From the NCBI RefSeq assembly GCF_000374825.1, contig NZ_KB895382.1, forward strand, positions 186,001 through 250,000: DNA of 64,000 nt, read 5' to 3'. Position 1 is the first letter of the stretch, and each line of letters opens with the position of its first letter. Positions 37,326-47,844 of this stretch are shown here, in pieces. The translations under genes and the position numbers were made by a program. This DNA is from Paenibacillus sanguinis 2301083 = DSM 16941 (GTDB taxonomy: Bacteria > Bacillota > Bacilli > Paenibacillales > Paenibacillaceae). Under the pieces are notes generated by a model. The model saw nothing but the letters and a program-made list of their open reading frames with translations, made no database searches and was not told the origin of the DNA.

Positions 37326-40004
37326 ATGACAGAAAACCAAGGTCAAGGTAAACAAGCGTCGACGGAAATGCCAACGACGTATGATCCGAAATCGGCAGAA
37401 CAGAAATGGTACTCCTACTGGTTGGAGGGGGGCTTCTTCCAGGCTGGAAAACGTCCGGAGGCCAAGCCGTTTACTATCGTAATTCCGCCGCCTAACGTCA
37501 CGGGCGTATTGCATATTGGTCATGCGCTGGACTTCACGCTTCAAGATATCCTGATCCGTGTCAAGCGGATGCAGGGCTATGATGCGTTGTGGCTGCCAGG
37601 CTCCGACCATGCAGGTATCGCGACGCAGGCCAAGGTGGAGCAGAAGCTGCGCGAGCAAGGCGTTAGCCGTTACGATTTGGGACGCGAGAAGTTTCTGGAG
37701 CAGGTTTGGGAATGGAAAGAGACGTATGCCTCGAACATCAAGTCGCAGTGGGCGAAGATCGGGTTGTCACTCGACTATTCCCGGGAACGCTTTACGCTGG
37801 ATGAAGGCTTGTCAGATGCCGTAAAAGAAGTGTTCGTCAAGCTGTATAACAAAGGGTTGATTTATCGCGGCAAACGGATTATTAACTGGGACCCGGCTGC
37901 ACGCACCGCTTTGTCTGATATCGAGGTGGAGTACAAAGAGACGCAGGGACATTTGTATCATTTGAAATACCCGCTGAAGGACGGAAGCGGCTCCATTACG
38001 GTGGCTACGACGCGTCCGGAAACAATGCTGGGCGATACGGCCGTAGCCGTTCACCCGGAGGACGACCGTTATAAGGACATGATCGGTAAAATACTCGTGT
38101 TGCCTGTTATTGGCCGCGAGATTCCTATTATTGCCGACGAGTACGTGGAGAAGGACTTTGGTAGCGGCGCGGTGAAGATTACGCCGGCGCATGATCCAAA
38201 TGATTTTGAAGTGGGCTTGCGTCATGATCTGCCGCAAATTATCGTGATGGACGAGAGCGGCGTCATGAACGACGAAGCTGGACCCTACAAAGGTCTGGAC
38301 CGGGCCGATTGCCGTAAGAAAATTGTCGCGGATTTGAAGGAGCAGGGTGTACTGATCAAGATTGAAGATCACCTGCATCAAGTTGGCCATAGCGAAAGAA
38401 CGGACGCCGTTGTTGAGCCTTACTTGTCCACACAATGGTTTGTTAAAATGCAGCCGTTGGCAGAGCCTGTTATAAATGCGCAAAAATCGAACGAAGGCGT
38501 GAACTTCGTGCCAGAGCGGTTCGAGCGGACCTATCTGCACTGGATGGAGAACGTACGCGATTGGTGTATTTCCCGTCAGTTGTGGTGGGGACATCGCATT
38601 CCGGCCTGGTATTCCCAAGAAACCGGCGAGATGGTTGTAGCCAAGAGCGAGGAGGAAGCGCGTGAGAAGCTGGGCCGCGACGATCTCGTTCAGGACAACG
38701 ATGTATTGGATACCTGGTTCAGTTCAGCCCTCTGGCCATTTTCAACGATGGGCTGGCCGGATGAAGAAAGTGAAGATTTCAAGCGTTATTATCCGACGGA
38801 TGTGCTCGTAACAGCCTACGATATCATTGCATTCTGGGTATCGCGGATGATCTTCCAGGGCTATGAATTCACCGGCAAAATGCCGTTTAAGGATACGCTC
38901 ATTCACGGCCTTGTACGTGATAGCGAGGGGCGGAAAATGTCCAAGTCCCTGGGGAACGGGGTTGATCCGCTTGAAGTTATTGAGAAGTATGGTGCTGACG
39001 CGATGCGGTATATGCTGTCGACCAGCAGCACGCCAGGACAGGATCTGCGCTTCCGCTGGGAACGCGTAGAGCAGGCGCGTAATTTTGCAAATAAAATTTG
39101 GAATGCCTCCCGCTTTGCTTTAATGAATCTGGAGGGCGTGCAGTATGAAGATATTGATATCAGCGGGGACCTGTCGACTTCGGATCGTTGGATTCTCCAC
39201 CGCCTGAACGAGACAGCGCGGGATATCACCCGTCTTATTGATGCCTATGAATTCGGCGAGACTGGCCGCTTGCTATACAACTTCATTTGGGATGATTTAT
39301 GCGATTGGTATATTGAATTTGCCAAGCTGTCGTTCTATGGAGAGGATGCTGCTGCCAAGCAGAAAACCCAATCCGTATTGGCCTATGTTCTGGACCGAAC
39401 ACTGCGTATGATCCATCCGTTTATGCCGTTTATTTCCGAGGAAATATGGCAGCATTTGCCGCATGATGGCGACACGATTATGCTGGCCGCTTGGCCGGAG
39501 TTCAAGACCTCTCTGGAAGCACCGGATGCTGTTCAGGAAATGAACCTCTTGATGGATGTCATCCGTGCTGTACGGAACATCCGTGCCGAGGTGGGCGTAC
39601 CGATGAGCAAGAAGGTGGAGCTATTCATCAAGCCGGGGAATGCCGAAGTGCTGAAGGTGCTGGAGCGCAATGCTCATTATATACGCCGCTTCTGCAACAC
39701 CTCGGAATATGAGGCTTCCCTGACGGTTGCCGTGCCGGACAAAGCGATGACTGCGGTAGTGACTGGCGCCGAGCTGTTCCTGCCGTTATCCGGACTGATT
39801 GATATCGGTCAGGAGATCGAGCGCTTGTCCAAAGAGCTTGATACGTTAAACAAAGAGGTTGAGCGGGTAGAGAAAAAGCTGGCGAATGAGGGATTTGTAG
39901 CGAAGGCTCCGGCCAAAGTCATCGAGGAAGAACGTAGCAAAATGGCGGATTATGCTGAAAAACGCGATAAAGTGCTGGCCCGGATTGCTGAACTGAAGGG
40001 CTAA
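37326..40004 (+). CDS. valS: Valyl-tRNA synthetase
   Basis: Class I synthetase that charges tRNA-Val and edits threonine. ATG 37326 has GGAGG 9 bases before it; the TTG at 37317 abuts that site. The HIGH motif appears in [15 protein letters not shown] in [11 protein letters not shown], the editing domain (about 200-390) contains [15 protein letters not shown], and a C-terminal coiled-coil of about 60 residues ([20 protein letters not shown]) ends the protein. The length of 892 aa is standard. Expression is governed by the upstream T-box. folC follows 33 bases later. Confidence 0.98.
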   Translation: MTENQGQGKQASTEMPTTYDPKSAEQKWYSYWLEGGFFQAGKRPEAKPFTIVIPPPNVTGVLHIGHALDFTLQDILIRVKRMQGYDALWLPGSDHAGIATQAKVEQKLREQGVSRYDLGREKFLEQVWEWKETYASNIKSQWAKIGLSLDYSRERFTLDEGLSDAVKEVFVKLYNKGLIYRGKRIINWDPAARTALSDIEVEYKETQGHLYHLKYPLKDGSGSITVATTRPETMLGDTAVAVHPEDDRYKDMIGKILVLPVIGREIPIIADEYVEKDFGSGAVKITPAHDPNDFEVGLRHDLPQIIVMDESGVMNDEAGPYKGLDRADCRKKIVADLKEQGVLIKIEDHLHQVGHSERTDAVVEPYLSTQWFVKMQPLAEPVINAQKSNEGVNFVPERFERTYLHWMENVRDWCISRQLWWGHRIPAWYSQETGEMVVAKSEEEAREKLGRDDLVQDNDVLDTWFSSALWPFSTMGWPDEESEDFKRYYPTDVLVTAYDIIAFWVSRMIFQGYEFTGKMPFKDTLIHGLVRDSEGRKMSKSLGNGVDPLEVIEKYGADAMRYMLSTSSTPGQDLRFRWERVEQARNFANKIWNASRFALMNLEGVQYEDIDISGDLSTSDRWILHRLNETARDITRLIDAYEFGETGRLLYNFIWDDLCDWYIEFAKLSFYGEDAAAKQKTQSVLAYVLDRTLRMIHPFMPFISEEIWQHLPHDGDTIMLAAWPEFKTSLEAPDAVQEMNLLMDVIRAVRNIRAEVGVPMSKKVELFIKPGNAEVLKVLERNAHYIRRFCNTSEYEASLTVAVPDKAMTAVVTGAELFLPLSGLIDIGQEIERLSKELDTLNKEVERVEKKLANEGFVAKAPAKVIEEERSKMADYAEKRDKVLARIAELKG

Positions 40005-40037
40005 GCTGGAAAATAATAAATCGAAGGTGACGGAAAC

Positions 40038-41417
40038 ATGGGGGATCATACAGACGAAGAATCACGCTCCCCGGGACTGCAAAGCTATGACGAAGCGGTA
40101 AGCTGGATTAACGCGCTGCTGCCGTTTGGCATTCGGCCAGGACTGGAGCGCATCGAACTAATGATGGAGCGGCTAGGGCATCCTGAACGGAGACTCAAGT
40201 TCATTCATATTGCCGGGACGAATGGGAAGGGCTCTTCCTGTGCTTTTCTGACCCGAACATTTCGCGAATGCGGTTACCATGTGGGGACGTTTACGTCCCC
40301 GTATATCACCAAATTCACGAATCGGTTCCAATATGATGAGACGGATATTCCTGAGCAGACACTGCTTGAATTAAGTAATCGTATTGCTCCGTTGGTGCAG
40401 GAGATTGCCGATACCCAGCTTGGTTCTCCGACGATGTTCGAGGTTAGCACAGCGATCGCCATTCTGTATTTTGCCGAGGTCTGCTATCCTGATGTGGTGG
40501 TATGGGAGACCGGGCTTGGGGGAAGGATGGATGTTACCAACATCGTGACGCCAATCGTTTCGCTCATCACGAATATTGGCTACGATCATATGGATGTGCT
40601 AGGTGACAGCATTGAGCAAATTGCCAGGGAAAAGGCGGGAATTATTAAGCCCGGTGTACCTGTCGTAAGCTGCGTGGAGCAACCGGAGGCTATCGCAGTG
40701 CTGAAAGAAACGGCGGAGGCCAAGCGCGCCCCCCTATATTTGCTGCAAGAGCAGTTTCATTATAAACGCCTGTCAGCCGGAGAATCGGAGCAGCAAATTC
40801 ATTTTTGCGGCCCTTTTCGCGAGCTTCCGCTCACCCTTGGCCTGATTGGCGAACATCAATGCAAAAATGCATCCGGCGCTATGATGGTACTGGAATTGCT
40901 GCGACAGTATATGGCCTTCGTCCTGGAGGATGAGTCGCTACAGGATGGCTTCCGCACCACCTTCTGGGCAGGGCGGCTGGAATTGATTCGCAAGCAGCCA
41001 CGCCTGGTGCTCGATGGTGCCCACAATCCGGAAGGAGCGGCATCGCTTGCCCAAAGCTTGCCTGAGGCCTTTCACTACCGCAAACTTCATTTAATGATGG
41101 GGATGTTAGCCAATAAGCATCATCATGGCTACTTGAAGCATATATTACCAATAGTGGATACACTTATACTGACCGAGCCCGATTTTCGCAGGAAAATGGA
41201 TGCCGAGGCATTGTACAACCTCGTGACCCAAGTTAAGGGAACGGATGCGAAAGCGGATTTGAAAATTATCGTGGAACGTGACTGGAGAAAGGCCCTTTCG
41301 CTGTTGGAGTCACGGACGGAACGGGACGATCTTGGGGTAGTGACCGGTACATTATATATGATATCCGACGTGCGGGCGGCCCTTTTGCATCAAACCGATT
41401 CTGAAAAAGGCTGGTGA
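40038..41417 (+). CDS. folC: Folylpolyglutamate synthase / dihydrofolate synthase
   Basis: Adds glutamate to folates in an ATP-dependent ligase reaction related to Mur ligases. The P-loop is [15 protein letters not shown], the omega-loop is [12 protein letters not shown], and the second nucleotide region is [13 protein letters not shown]; the C-terminal domain contains [15 protein letters not shown]. It is 459 aa. GAAGGTGACGG precedes ATG 40038. Its stop overlaps the upstream possible start of murC, so translation may be coupled. Confidence 0.96.
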   Translation: MGDHTDEESRSPGLQSYDEAVSWINALLPFGIRPGLERIELMMERLGHPERRLKFIHIAGTNGKGSSCAFLTRTFRECGYHVGTFTSPYITKFTNRFQYDETDIPEQTLLELSNRIAPLVQEIADTQLGSPTMFEVSTAIAILYFAEVCYPDVVVWETGLGGRMDVTNIVTPIVSLITNIGYDHMDVLGDSIEQIAREKAGIIKPGVPVVSCVEQPEAIAVLKETAEAKRAPLYLLQEQFHYKRLSAGESEQQIHFCGPFRELPLTLGLIGEHQCKNASGAMMVLELLRQYMAFVLEDESLQDGFRTTFWAGRLELIRKQPRLVLDGAHNPEGAASLAQSLPEAFHYRKLHLMMGMLANKHHHGYLKHILPIVDTLILTEPDFRRKMDAEALYNLVTQVKGTDAKADLKIIVERDWRKALSLLESRTERDDLGVVTGTLYMISDVRAALLHQTDSEKGW

Positions 41418-41422
41418 CCATT

Positions 41423-42811
41423 TTGTCAAATATTACGGAACAACATGTACACTTTATTGGCATCGGGGGCTATGGTATGAGTGCCATTGCCCGCGTCATG
41501 CTGGAGATGGGTTATACCGTCACGGGATCGGACGTCGCTTCCCAGGAATTGACGGAGAAGCTTGCTGCCAAAGGGGCGAAAATTTATATCGGTCATACTG
41601 CAGAGCATGTTCATGGAGCTGATCTGGTAGTCTACTCCACGGCATTGCCGCAGGATAATGTGGAGCGTCTGGAGGCACAGGAGCAAGGGATTCCTATCCT
41701 GCACCGCTCGCAGATGCTTGCACGATTGCTCAATGAGCGGACGGGGGTTGCCGTTGCCGGAGCCCACGGAAAGACAACAACCTCGTCAATGATCGCGTTG
41801 GTGATGGAGCAATGCGGCACGGACCCGACTTATATTATCGGTGGGGAAATTATGGATATGGGTACGAATGCCAAGGCGGGGCAAGGCAAATGCGTCGTGG
41901 CAGAAGCCGATGAAAGCGATGGCTCGTTCCTGCAATATCATCCCTCCCTTGGCGTTGTCACCAACATCGAGGCCGATCATCTTGAGAACTATGGAGGCGA
42001 CTTCGGGCACTTGAAGGATGCATATGTGCAGTTCCTCAACCAAGTGAAGCCGGGCGGGAAGGCCGTCGTTTGTGGCGATGATCATAACGTACAGGAACTT
42101 CTGCCCAAGCTGCATTGCCAGGTTATCACCTTTGGCATGGAACCTGTCTGCGAGTATACGGCACACGACATTCAATTGGGAGACCGGTGCGTCAGCTTTA
42201 TGATGAAGCATGACGATGTTGCGCTGGGGACTGTTGAACTCTCTGTTCCAGGCAGACATAATGTGTATAATGCGATGGCTACGGTCATCGTATGTCTGGA
42301 AGCGGGGATCGCGTTTGAGGACATTGCCAAGGCGTTGCCTCACTTCCATGGGGCGAAGCGGCGGTTTCAGGTATTGGGTGAAACGAACGGCATTCTGATC
42401 ATTGACGATTATGCCCATCATCCGACGGAAATTCAGGCGACCATTGCTGCGGCAAAGGCCACCGGCAAGCGGATTATTGCTGTATTCCAGCCGCAAAGGT
42501 ACACGCGGACCTTCTTCCTGCTTGATGCGTTTAGCCGAGCTTTTGGAGAAGCGGATGAAGTGATTATTACTGACATTTATTCTCCGGCCGGAGAGAAAGC
42601 CATCGAAGGTGTCCATTCCTCCAAGCTGGTTGAATTGATTAAGGAAAACAGCAATGCAGGCGCCCGGTATTTGGCCACCAAGCAAGACGTGCTGGCTGAG
42701 CTTCAGCACCGTCTTCAACCCGGCGATCTCGTGCTGACGATGGGAGCTGGAGATATCTATAAAGTAGGCTATGAGCTCGCAAAAGATCTAGCCAATTCAT
42801 CCAACCACTGA
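41423..42811 (+). CDS. murC: UDP-N-acetylmuramate--L-alanine ligase
   Basis: Adds L-Ala to UDP-MurNAc, the first amino acid of the peptidoglycan stem. TTG 41423 is preferred because GGTGA lies 5 bases upstream and the product then opens [21 protein letters not shown] 41414, which overlaps the folC stop, would add three residues and cannot be excluded. UDP-binding [15 protein letters not shown], the P-loop [21 protein letters not shown] and the C-terminal [10 protein letters not shown] are all present. It is 462 aa. In B. subtilis murC is not in this neighbourhood; here it stands where comC lies. Confidence 0.96.
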   Translation: MSNITEQHVHFIGIGGYGMSAIARVMLEMGYTVTGSDVASQELTEKLAAKGAKIYIGHTAEHVHGADLVVYSTALPQDNVERLEAQEQGIPILHRSQMLARLLNERTGVAVAGAHGKTTTSSMIALVMEQCGTDPTYIIGGEIMDMGTNAKAGQGKCVVAEADESDGSFLQYHPSLGVVTNIEADHLENYGGDFGHLKDAYVQFLNQVKPGGKAVVCGDDHNVQELLPKLHCQVITFGMEPVCEYTAHDIQLGDRCVSFMMKHDDVALGTVELSVPGRHNVYNAMATVIVCLEAGIAFEDIAKALPHFHGAKRRFQVLGETNGILIIDDYAHHPTEIQATIAAAKATGKRIIAVFQPQRYTRTFFLLDAFSRAFGEADEVIITDIYSPAGEKAIEGVHSSKLVELIKENSNAGARYLATKQDVLAELQHRLQPGDLVLTMGAGDIYKVGYELAKDLANSSNH

Positions 42812-42827
42812 GGCTGGATTCTATTCT

Positions 42828-42864
42828 GTCCTTCAGGCAAATATAGCCTGAAGGACGTTTTTTT
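42828..42864 (+). terminator. Terminator after murC
   Basis: GTCCTTCAGGC and GCCTGAAGGAC form a perfect 11-bp stem with a 7-base loop, followed by GTTTTTTT. Confidence 0.95.
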
Positions 42865-42932
42865 AGCTTGGCATATCCCTCTCTTCTCCTTCATATGGTT
42901 AGGATAGATGACTGGACAAGGAGCGTGCGGAT

Positions 42933-44204
42933 GTGAACAAAGCCAAGATGACATTCCGGTTGGATGGCGAGGGTCGGGAATTCAGGCCAGTTCAGCAAAA
43001 GGAGCCTGGAGAAGAGCTCAGCGAATGGGCCTTCCGGCAAGAAGGCGATGGCAAGAACGAGAGGCCGTATCAGAGCGAAGGCCAAGCAGGCAAGGTTGTG
43101 CCATTCAGTAAGCGGCCTTTGGCGGAACCGCTAAATCAGCAAGGGGGAAATGACAACTCATGGCAAGATCCTCCCGCACCGCAGTATCGCGCTGTAGAGA
43201 CGGTAGAGGAATGGGGCGATCCTTTTACGGATTATACGGGAATGAATTTAACGGTTTTTCCAGAGGGACAGGAACGAGAGCGCTTGGACCTATCGCCTGA
43301 AGAAGATGAACAGGAATGGCGCGAGCCGCATTACTCTCGTCCTAACCGAACCTCATGGTGGAAGGTAGCGGGCTCCCTAACGGGGGCGATTGTAACCGGA
43401 GCATTATTTGGCTTCGTCGTATTGTCGCTCTTTAATCAGGAGATGCCCCTGCCTGTTCCCATTCCCGGTTTGGGGACGGAGGCAGCACAGACGAAGACGG
43501 GGAACGATACAGTGCTTCCGGTCATGGGAGCGATTGATGATGAATCGGACAAGGCAAGCGGGGATACGTTACCGCAAATCAGGGTGAACCTTCCCGAGCA
43601 GACTTACTATTTTCTGCAATATGGCGTGTTCAGCTCGGCAAATGGTGTTGAGCTTGCCCAAGAGGAGCTGCGAGCAGCGGGAGTGGCCGCCGCTAGGGAC
43701 ACTGTGGATGAGAAGCGGGTATATGCCGGAGTCTCAACAGATCGCGAACAGTCCAAGCTGCTGAGCGGGCAATTAAAGGCGGCAGGTGTTCATTTAATCC
43801 TGCATGAAATCGCACTTCCGCAGGCCATAAACATTGCATTTTCCGGGAATCCGAATGATCTGGAGACTTTTATGGAGCATAGCGGTGAATTAACCGCTCT
43901 GCTAAGCTCTACATCAGCCTCCTTGCTGACGGATACGGAGCAGAAGCCTCTTCGTGCCGAAGACCGGCTGCTGCTGGAGCAGCAACATCAACTATGGACA
44001 GAAAGCGTATCTGCGATCCGCGGCAAATGGTCTGAGGAGCAATCTCTTCACATTAGCGAGATGGAGAAGGCCATGAACGGTGCGATAGAGGCCATGGGCG
44101 AATATGATAAGAGCGGTGCCAAAGCGCTGCTATGGGAAGTGCAGAATGATATGATGCGCTTTATCCTGGCGGAGCAGGCACTGGTTGCGACAGGAATTGA
44201 ATAA
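42933..44204 (+). CDS. spoIIB: SPOR-domain membrane protein, probable SpoIIB
   Basis: Probably helps the engulfment machinery (SpoIIDMP) find the sporulation septum. It starts at GTG 42933 with AAGGAG upstream and is 423 aa. A long polar, charged cytoplasmic N-terminus (1-143) precedes one membrane helix at 145-167 (KVAGSLTGAIVTGALFGFVV), a Pro/Thr-rich spacer, and a SPOR-type peptidoglycan-binding domain at about 223-296 (YYFLQYGVFSSANGVELAQ). A helical C-terminal domain to 423 follows. Topology, the SPOR domain and position just before maf match B. subtilis spoIIB; sequence similarity by eye is modest, so the name rests mainly on context. Confidence 0.75.
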   Translation: MNKAKMTFRLDGEGREFRPVQQKEPGEELSEWAFRQEGDGKNERPYQSEGQAGKVVPFSKRPLAEPLNQQGGNDNSWQDPPAPQYRAVETVEEWGDPFTDYTGMNLTVFPEGQERERLDLSPEEDEQEWREPHYSRPNRTSWWKVAGSLTGAIVTGALFGFVVLSLFNQEMPLPVPIPGLGTEAAQTKTGNDTVLPVMGAIDDESDKASGDTLPQIRVNLPEQTYYFLQYGVFSSANGVELAQEELRAAGVAAARDTVDEKRVYAGVSTDREQSKLLSGQLKAAGVHLILHEIALPQAINIAFSGNPNDLETFMEHSGELTALLSSTSASLLTDTEQKPLRAEDRLLLEQQHQLWTESVSAIRGKWSEEQSLHISEMEKAMNGAIEAMGEYDKSGAKALLWEVQNDMMRFILAEQALVATGIE

Positions 44205-44221
44205 AGAGAATGCCCGAATAT

Positions 44222-44256
44222 GACAGAGGGATGGAAATCGTTTCCTCTGTCTTTTT
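44222..44256 (+). terminator. Terminator after spoIIB
   Basis: GACAGAGG pairs with CCTCTGTC, with an inner GGAAA/TTTCC pairing that competes for the same 3' bases, followed by TTTTTG. Confidence 0.88.
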
Positions 44257-44260
44257 GTGT

Positions 44261-44290
44261 TTGCACCCGGGACCTAATTAATCATATAAT
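44261..44290 (+). promoter_or_regulatory. SigA promoter of maf
   Basis: TTGCAC (44261-44266), an 18-base spacer and perfect TATAAT (44285-44290). Confidence 0.75.
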
Positions 44291-44379
44291 AGGTTAGTGT
44301 CAAAATATGGCGAGGATGAAGGCGGATAAGTTGTAACCATTCCGTCTATGAAACGTCTTTTACAAAGGAGAGTCCGGCA

Positions 44380-44982
44380 TTGGAAGCAGCAAACTTGCCT
44401 CAGATTATTCTCGCCTCGAGCTCGCCTCGGAGGCAAGAATTGATGGCATCCTTAAACATTCCGTTTGAGGTTGTGCCCAGTCATGCCGACGAATCTACTC
44501 CGGCGGGTTGGTCTCCGGACCGGGTGGTCAAGGAGCTGGCTGCACGCAAGGCGGAAGCTGTCCGGCTCACGCTGGAGCCTTCAAGACGCCACGGAATTAT
44601 CGTAGGCAGCGATACCATCGTTGTCAGGGATGGGGTTGTGCTTGGAAAGCCCCGGACACAGGCAGAAGCGGCGGACATGCTTCGCAGCTTACAAGGAAGA
44701 AGTCACACGGTATATACCGGTGTGGCCTGCATGGATGCGTCCACAGGAACACACCAGGTTGAATACCGCTCAACCACAGTCACAATGAAAGCTTTAAACG
44801 AAGCGCAGATTCAAGCCTATGCCCGTAGCGGGGAAGGTCTGGATAAGGCCGGAGCCTACGCTATACAGGGACTTGGCGCAACAATTGTTACCCGCATTGA
44901 TGGCTGTTACTTCAATGTAGTGGGGTTGCCTGTCTCGTTGCTTGTGGATATGCTGCATGATTTTGGCATTTCCATCTTGTAA
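44380..44982 (+). CDS. maf: Maf-family nucleotide pyrophosphatase
   Basis: Hydrolyses non-canonical or canonical nucleoside triphosphates (dTTP, UTP and modified forms); overproduction blocks septation in B. subtilis. It starts at TTG 44380, AAAGGAGAG lying about 8 bases before. The active-site motifs are LASSSPRRQEL near the N-terminus, GSDTIVV, and the C-terminal AGAYAIQGLGA. It is 200 aa. It is the first gene of a new transcription unit that probably continues into radC, as in B. subtilis. Confidence 0.95.
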   Translation: MEAANLPQIILASSSPRRQELMASLNIPFEVVPSHADESTPAGWSPDRVVKELAARKAEAVRLTLEPSRRHGIIVGSDTIVVRDGVVLGKPRTQAEAADMLRSLQGRSHTVYTGVACMDASTGTHQVEYRSTTVTMKALNEAQIQAYARSGEGLDKAGAYAIQGLGATIVTRIDGCYFNVVGLPVSLLVDMLHDFGISIL

Positions 44983-45086
44983 CGAAAGGCAGTGGAAGTG
45001 ATAAAGCATATCCTTCCGAACTAGTTTTGCAGGCCTGCCGGGAAGCCGGGAACGGCCCAAAAACATTCGGGAGCGAGGGATTATTT

Positions 45087-45782
45087 ATGGAACAGATTCC
45101 TTATATGCATATGCTGCGCGATCTTCCTGCAGAGGAGCGTCCGCGGGAGAGAATGCTGCAATACGGGGCAGGAGCACTTAGCCATGCTGAACTGCTGGCC
45201 ATTTTGCTGCGCACAGGTACACGGCAGGAGTCGGCGGTACATATCGCGCAGCGCATGCTAACTGTAGCAGGAGGTCTGCGTGGTCTGGTGGATCTTAGTC
45301 TCGATGAGATGGTCCATACGAAGGGAATCGGTCCAGTCAAGGCGATACAACTTAAGGCAGGGATAGAGTTAGGCCGGCGTTTGGCCAAGACAAGGCTGCC
45401 TGAGTCGGAAACCATCCGAAGCCCTCAGAATGTGTCTGAACTGCTGATGGAACAGTTGCGTTATTTGCAACAGGAGCATTTTGTTTGTCTTTTTTTGAAT
45501 ACCAAAAATCATATCATTGCTCAGGAGACGCTTTCCATCGGAAGCCTTAACGCTTCCATCGTACATCCGCGGGAGGTATTCCGCGCCGCAATCAAGTGCA
45601 GCAGTGCTTCGATTGTTTGTGCGCATAACCATCCAAGCGGCGATCCGACGCCTAGTCCGGAGGATATCCTGTTGACTAGGCGGCTCTGCGAGGCTGGAGA
45701 AATCGTGGGAATCGATGTCCTCGATCATATTGTGATCGGCGACGGAAAGTTTGTCAGTTTGAAGGAGCAGGGCTTGATGTAA
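45087..45782 (+). CDS. radC: RadC-family JAMM-domain protein
   Basis: Named for DNA repair, but its biochemical role is unsettled. ATG 45087 follows GAGCGAGGG; the frame reaches 60 bases further upstream without a site. An N-terminal helix-hairpin-helix region (KGIGPVKAIQLKAGIELGRR) precedes the JAMM metal site HNHPSGDPTPSPED, with the upstream Glu in the central strand. It is 231 aa, the family norm. It lies between maf and mreB as in B. subtilis. The mreB promoter overlaps its 3' end. Confidence 0.93.
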   Translation: MEQIPYMHMLRDLPAEERPRERMLQYGAGALSHAELLAILLRTGTRQESAVHIAQRMLTVAGGLRGLVDLSLDEMVHTKGIGPVKAIQLKAGIELGRRLAKTRLPESETIRSPQNVSELLMEQLRYLQQEHFVCLFLNTKNHIIAQETLSIGSLNASIVHPREVFRAAIKCSSASIVCAHNHPSGDPTPSPEDILLTRRLCEAGEIVGIDVLDHIVIGDGKFVSLKEQGLM

Positions 45783-45788
45783 TATAAT
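45759..45788 (+). promoter_or_regulatory. Promoter of the mreBCD-minCD cluster
   Basis: TTGAAG (45759-45764), an 18-base spacer and TATAAT (45783-45788). The -35 and spacer lie within the end of radC. Confidence 0.55.
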
Positions 45789-45821
45789 AGTTTAGATACA
45801 GAAGGAAAGGAAGAAAACAGC

Positions 45822-46856
45822 ATGTTGGGTGGCTTTACGAAAGACTTGGGAATTGACTTGGGAACAGCGAATACGTTGGTATATACGAGAGGTAAAGGCA
45901 TTATCGTTCGCGAGCCTTCAGTGGTTGCGATTCATACGGACACCAAGAGCATTGTAGCTGTCGGTGAATCGGCCAAGAAGATGATCGGCAGAACTCCGGG
46001 CAACATCCGGGCGATTCGGCCGATGAAGGATGGTGTCATTGCCGATTTTGATACAACCGCAACAATGATTAAATATTTTATCAGACAAGCGCAGAAGCAG
46101 CGTTCGTTGTTTCAACGCCATCCGAACGTAATGGTCTGTGTTCCTTCAGGTATTACGGCAGTGGAGCAGCGTGCCGTAGAGGATGCAACCAAGCAGGCCG
46201 GAGCACGCGAAGCGTATACCATTGAAGAGCCGTTCGCCGCAGCTATCGGCGCTGATCTCCCGGTGTGGGAGCCTACCGGCAGTATGGTAGTAGACATCGG
46301 CGGCGGGACGACGGAGGTGGCCGTAATTTCGTTGGGCGGAATCGTAACCAGTCGATCTGTTCGGGTTGCGGGAGACGAAATGGATGAAGCGATCATCCAG
46401 TATATCAAGCGTCAATACAATCTCATGATTGGGGAACGTACCTCTGAGCAACTCAAGATGGACATTGGCTCCGCGCTGGCACTGGAGCAGGTTGAGACGA
46501 TGGAAATTCGCGGACGGGATCTGGTGAGCGGGCTGCCAAAGACCATCACAATTACATCGGACGAAATTTCTGATGCCTTGAGCGATACGGTAGGAGCTAT
46601 CGTGGATGCTGTTAAGGTTACCCTTGAGAAATGTCCACCCGAGCTTGCTGCAGACATTATGGATCGAGGAATTGTATTAACTGGCGGCGGAGCCTTGCTG
46701 CGCAACCTGGATAAATTGTTGGCGAGTGAAACGGGAATGCCGGTAATCGTGGCCGAGAATCCGCTTGATTGTGTTGCTATCGGAACGGGGCGGGCGCTCG
46801 ACAATATTCATTTGTTTAAGGCGAAAAGTAGTTCAGCCCTTCGTTCCAGACGATAA
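45822..46856 (+). CDS. mreB: Rod shape-determining protein MreB
   Basis: Actin-like filament that moves with and organises lateral wall synthesis. Phosphate-1 loop [10 protein letters not shown], phosphate-2 [13 protein letters not shown] and the adenosine motif [12 protein letters not shown] are present. The length of 344 aa is standard. AAGGAAAGGAAG precedes the ATG. It heads a block with mreC, mreD, minC, minD and rodA, coupling cell elongation and septum placement. Confidence 0.98.
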   Translation: MLGGFTKDLGIDLGTANTLVYTRGKGIIVREPSVVAIHTDTKSIVAVGESAKKMIGRTPGNIRAIRPMKDGVIADFDTTATMIKYFIRQAQKQRSLFQRHPNVMVCVPSGITAVEQRAVEDATKQAGAREAYTIEEPFAAAIGADLPVWEPTGSMVVDIGGGTTEVAVISLGGIVTSRSVRVAGDEMDEAIIQYIKRQYNLMIGERTSEQLKMDIGSALALEQVETMEIRGRDLVSGLPKTITITSDEISDALSDTVGAIVDAVKVTLEKCPPELAADIMDRGIVLTGGGALLRNLDKLLASETGMPVIVAENPLDCVAIGTGRALDNIHLFKAKSSSALRSRR

Positions 46857-46878
46857 TTTCTTGGAGGAAGGCACCCTG

Positions 46879-46947
46879 ATGAATAAAGCGGCGCCGTCCT
46901 GGAAGAGGAAGCTCTCATGGGCGGCCTATGCCGTTTTTTTTGATTGA
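46879..46947 (+). CDS. Possible 22-aa open frame between mreB and mreC
   Basis: ATG 46879 starts MNKAAPSWKRKLSWAAYAVF and ends at TGA 46945 just after a run of eight T. GGAGGAAGG lies 9-14 bases upstream, a plausible though distant ribosome site. Skipping one T would extend it by about 10 residues to 46977, into the mreC ribosome site. It may be a tiny leader peptide, a decayed gene or chance; there is no homologue I recognise. Confidence 0.25.
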   Translation: MNKAAPSWKRKLSWAAYAVFFD

Positions 46948-46965
46948 AATATGTAAGGTTGGAGG

Positions 46966-47844
46966 GTGCTAAAACTGTTTAAGCTGCTTGGCAACAAAAG
47001 ATTGTTTATTTTGTTGATGGGACTCATTTTATTTATTGCGGTAATGGGTTTTACCCTGGGGTCAAGAATCTCCTTGTCTTGGCCTGAGAAATTTGTCAAA
47101 GACACGGTAGGCTTCGTCCAATACGTGTTCTACAAGCCCGCTAGCTTTGTAGCGGGCTTGTTTGAAGATATCTCCAATCTGAGAGCGTTGCAGGAGGAGA
47201 ATGAGCAATTAAAAATTGCCCTGGCTCATTACACCCGGGATAAAGCTACTTATAACTGGATTGCTCAGGAGAATGAGAGGTTAAAAGAGAAGCTTGATTT
47301 CACGGAAGCCCAGAAGCAGCTATACAACTATACCTGGAAAATCGCTCAGGTTATTAGTGTGAATGATGATCCGGTGAACCGTACCATTGTGCTGAACTTA
47401 GGGGCCAGGGAAGGCGTAAAGGAAGGGATGGCTGTCACCTCGGACAAGGGATTGGTGGGTGTAATTAGCCATGTAAGCAACTTTACATCTACAGTCAAGC
47501 TGGCGACCTCTATGGATGCTCGCGATCCAAATTCCAATGGCATCGCCGTGACGGCTCAGGGCAAAGAAAATGATGTATTTGGGATGATCGAGACATTCGA
47601 TCAGCAGCAGGACATGTTCCTGATGACGAGAATTGAAGACGATACTCCTTTAAAAGAAGAGGATATCATCGTTTCTTCCGGCATTGGTGGCGTATTCCCT
47701 CGTGGTATGGTCATTGGCAAGGTGAAGAGCATTCAGGTTGGTGAATATGGTCTTACGTATACAGCTACAGTAGAGCCTGCCGCTAACTTTACTGATTGGA
47801 AGGAATTGTTTATCGTGTTTCAGCCGGAAGGAGAAGAAGAGTGA
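46966..47844 (+). CDS. mreC: Rod shape-determining protein MreC
   Basis: Bitopic membrane protein that links MreB to the wall synthases. One membrane helix lies at about 10-30 (LFILLMGLILFIAVMGFTLG), a coiled coil at about 65-110 (LRALQEENEQLKIALAHYTR), and beta-rich domains follow, with VVLNLG-like GAREGVKEGM and VSSGIGGVFPRGMVIGKV. It is 292 aa from GTG 46966, but GGAGG (46961-46965) abuts that codon; a CTG at 46975 lies 9 bases after GGAGG and would give the opening MFKLLGNKRLF. Its end overlaps mreD. Confidence 0.93.
   Translation: MLKLFKLLGNKRLFILLMGLILFIAVMGFTLGSRISLSWPEKFVKDTVGFVQYVFYKPASFVAGLFEDISNLRALQEENEQLKIALAHYTRDKATYNWIAQENERLKEKLDFTEAQKQLYNYTWKIAQVISVNDDPVNRTIVLNLGAREGVKEGMAVTSDKGLVGVISHVSNFTSTVKLATSMDARDPNSNGIAVTAQGKENDVFGMIETFDQQQDMFLMTRIEDDTPLKEEDIIVSSGIGGVFPRGMVIGKVKSIQVGEYGLTYTATVEPAANFTDWKELFIVFQPEGEEE

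Noticed and set aside
41786..42718. 310-codon minus-strand frame opposite murC
   Set aside because: Antisense shadow; all conserved motifs are on the plus strand.
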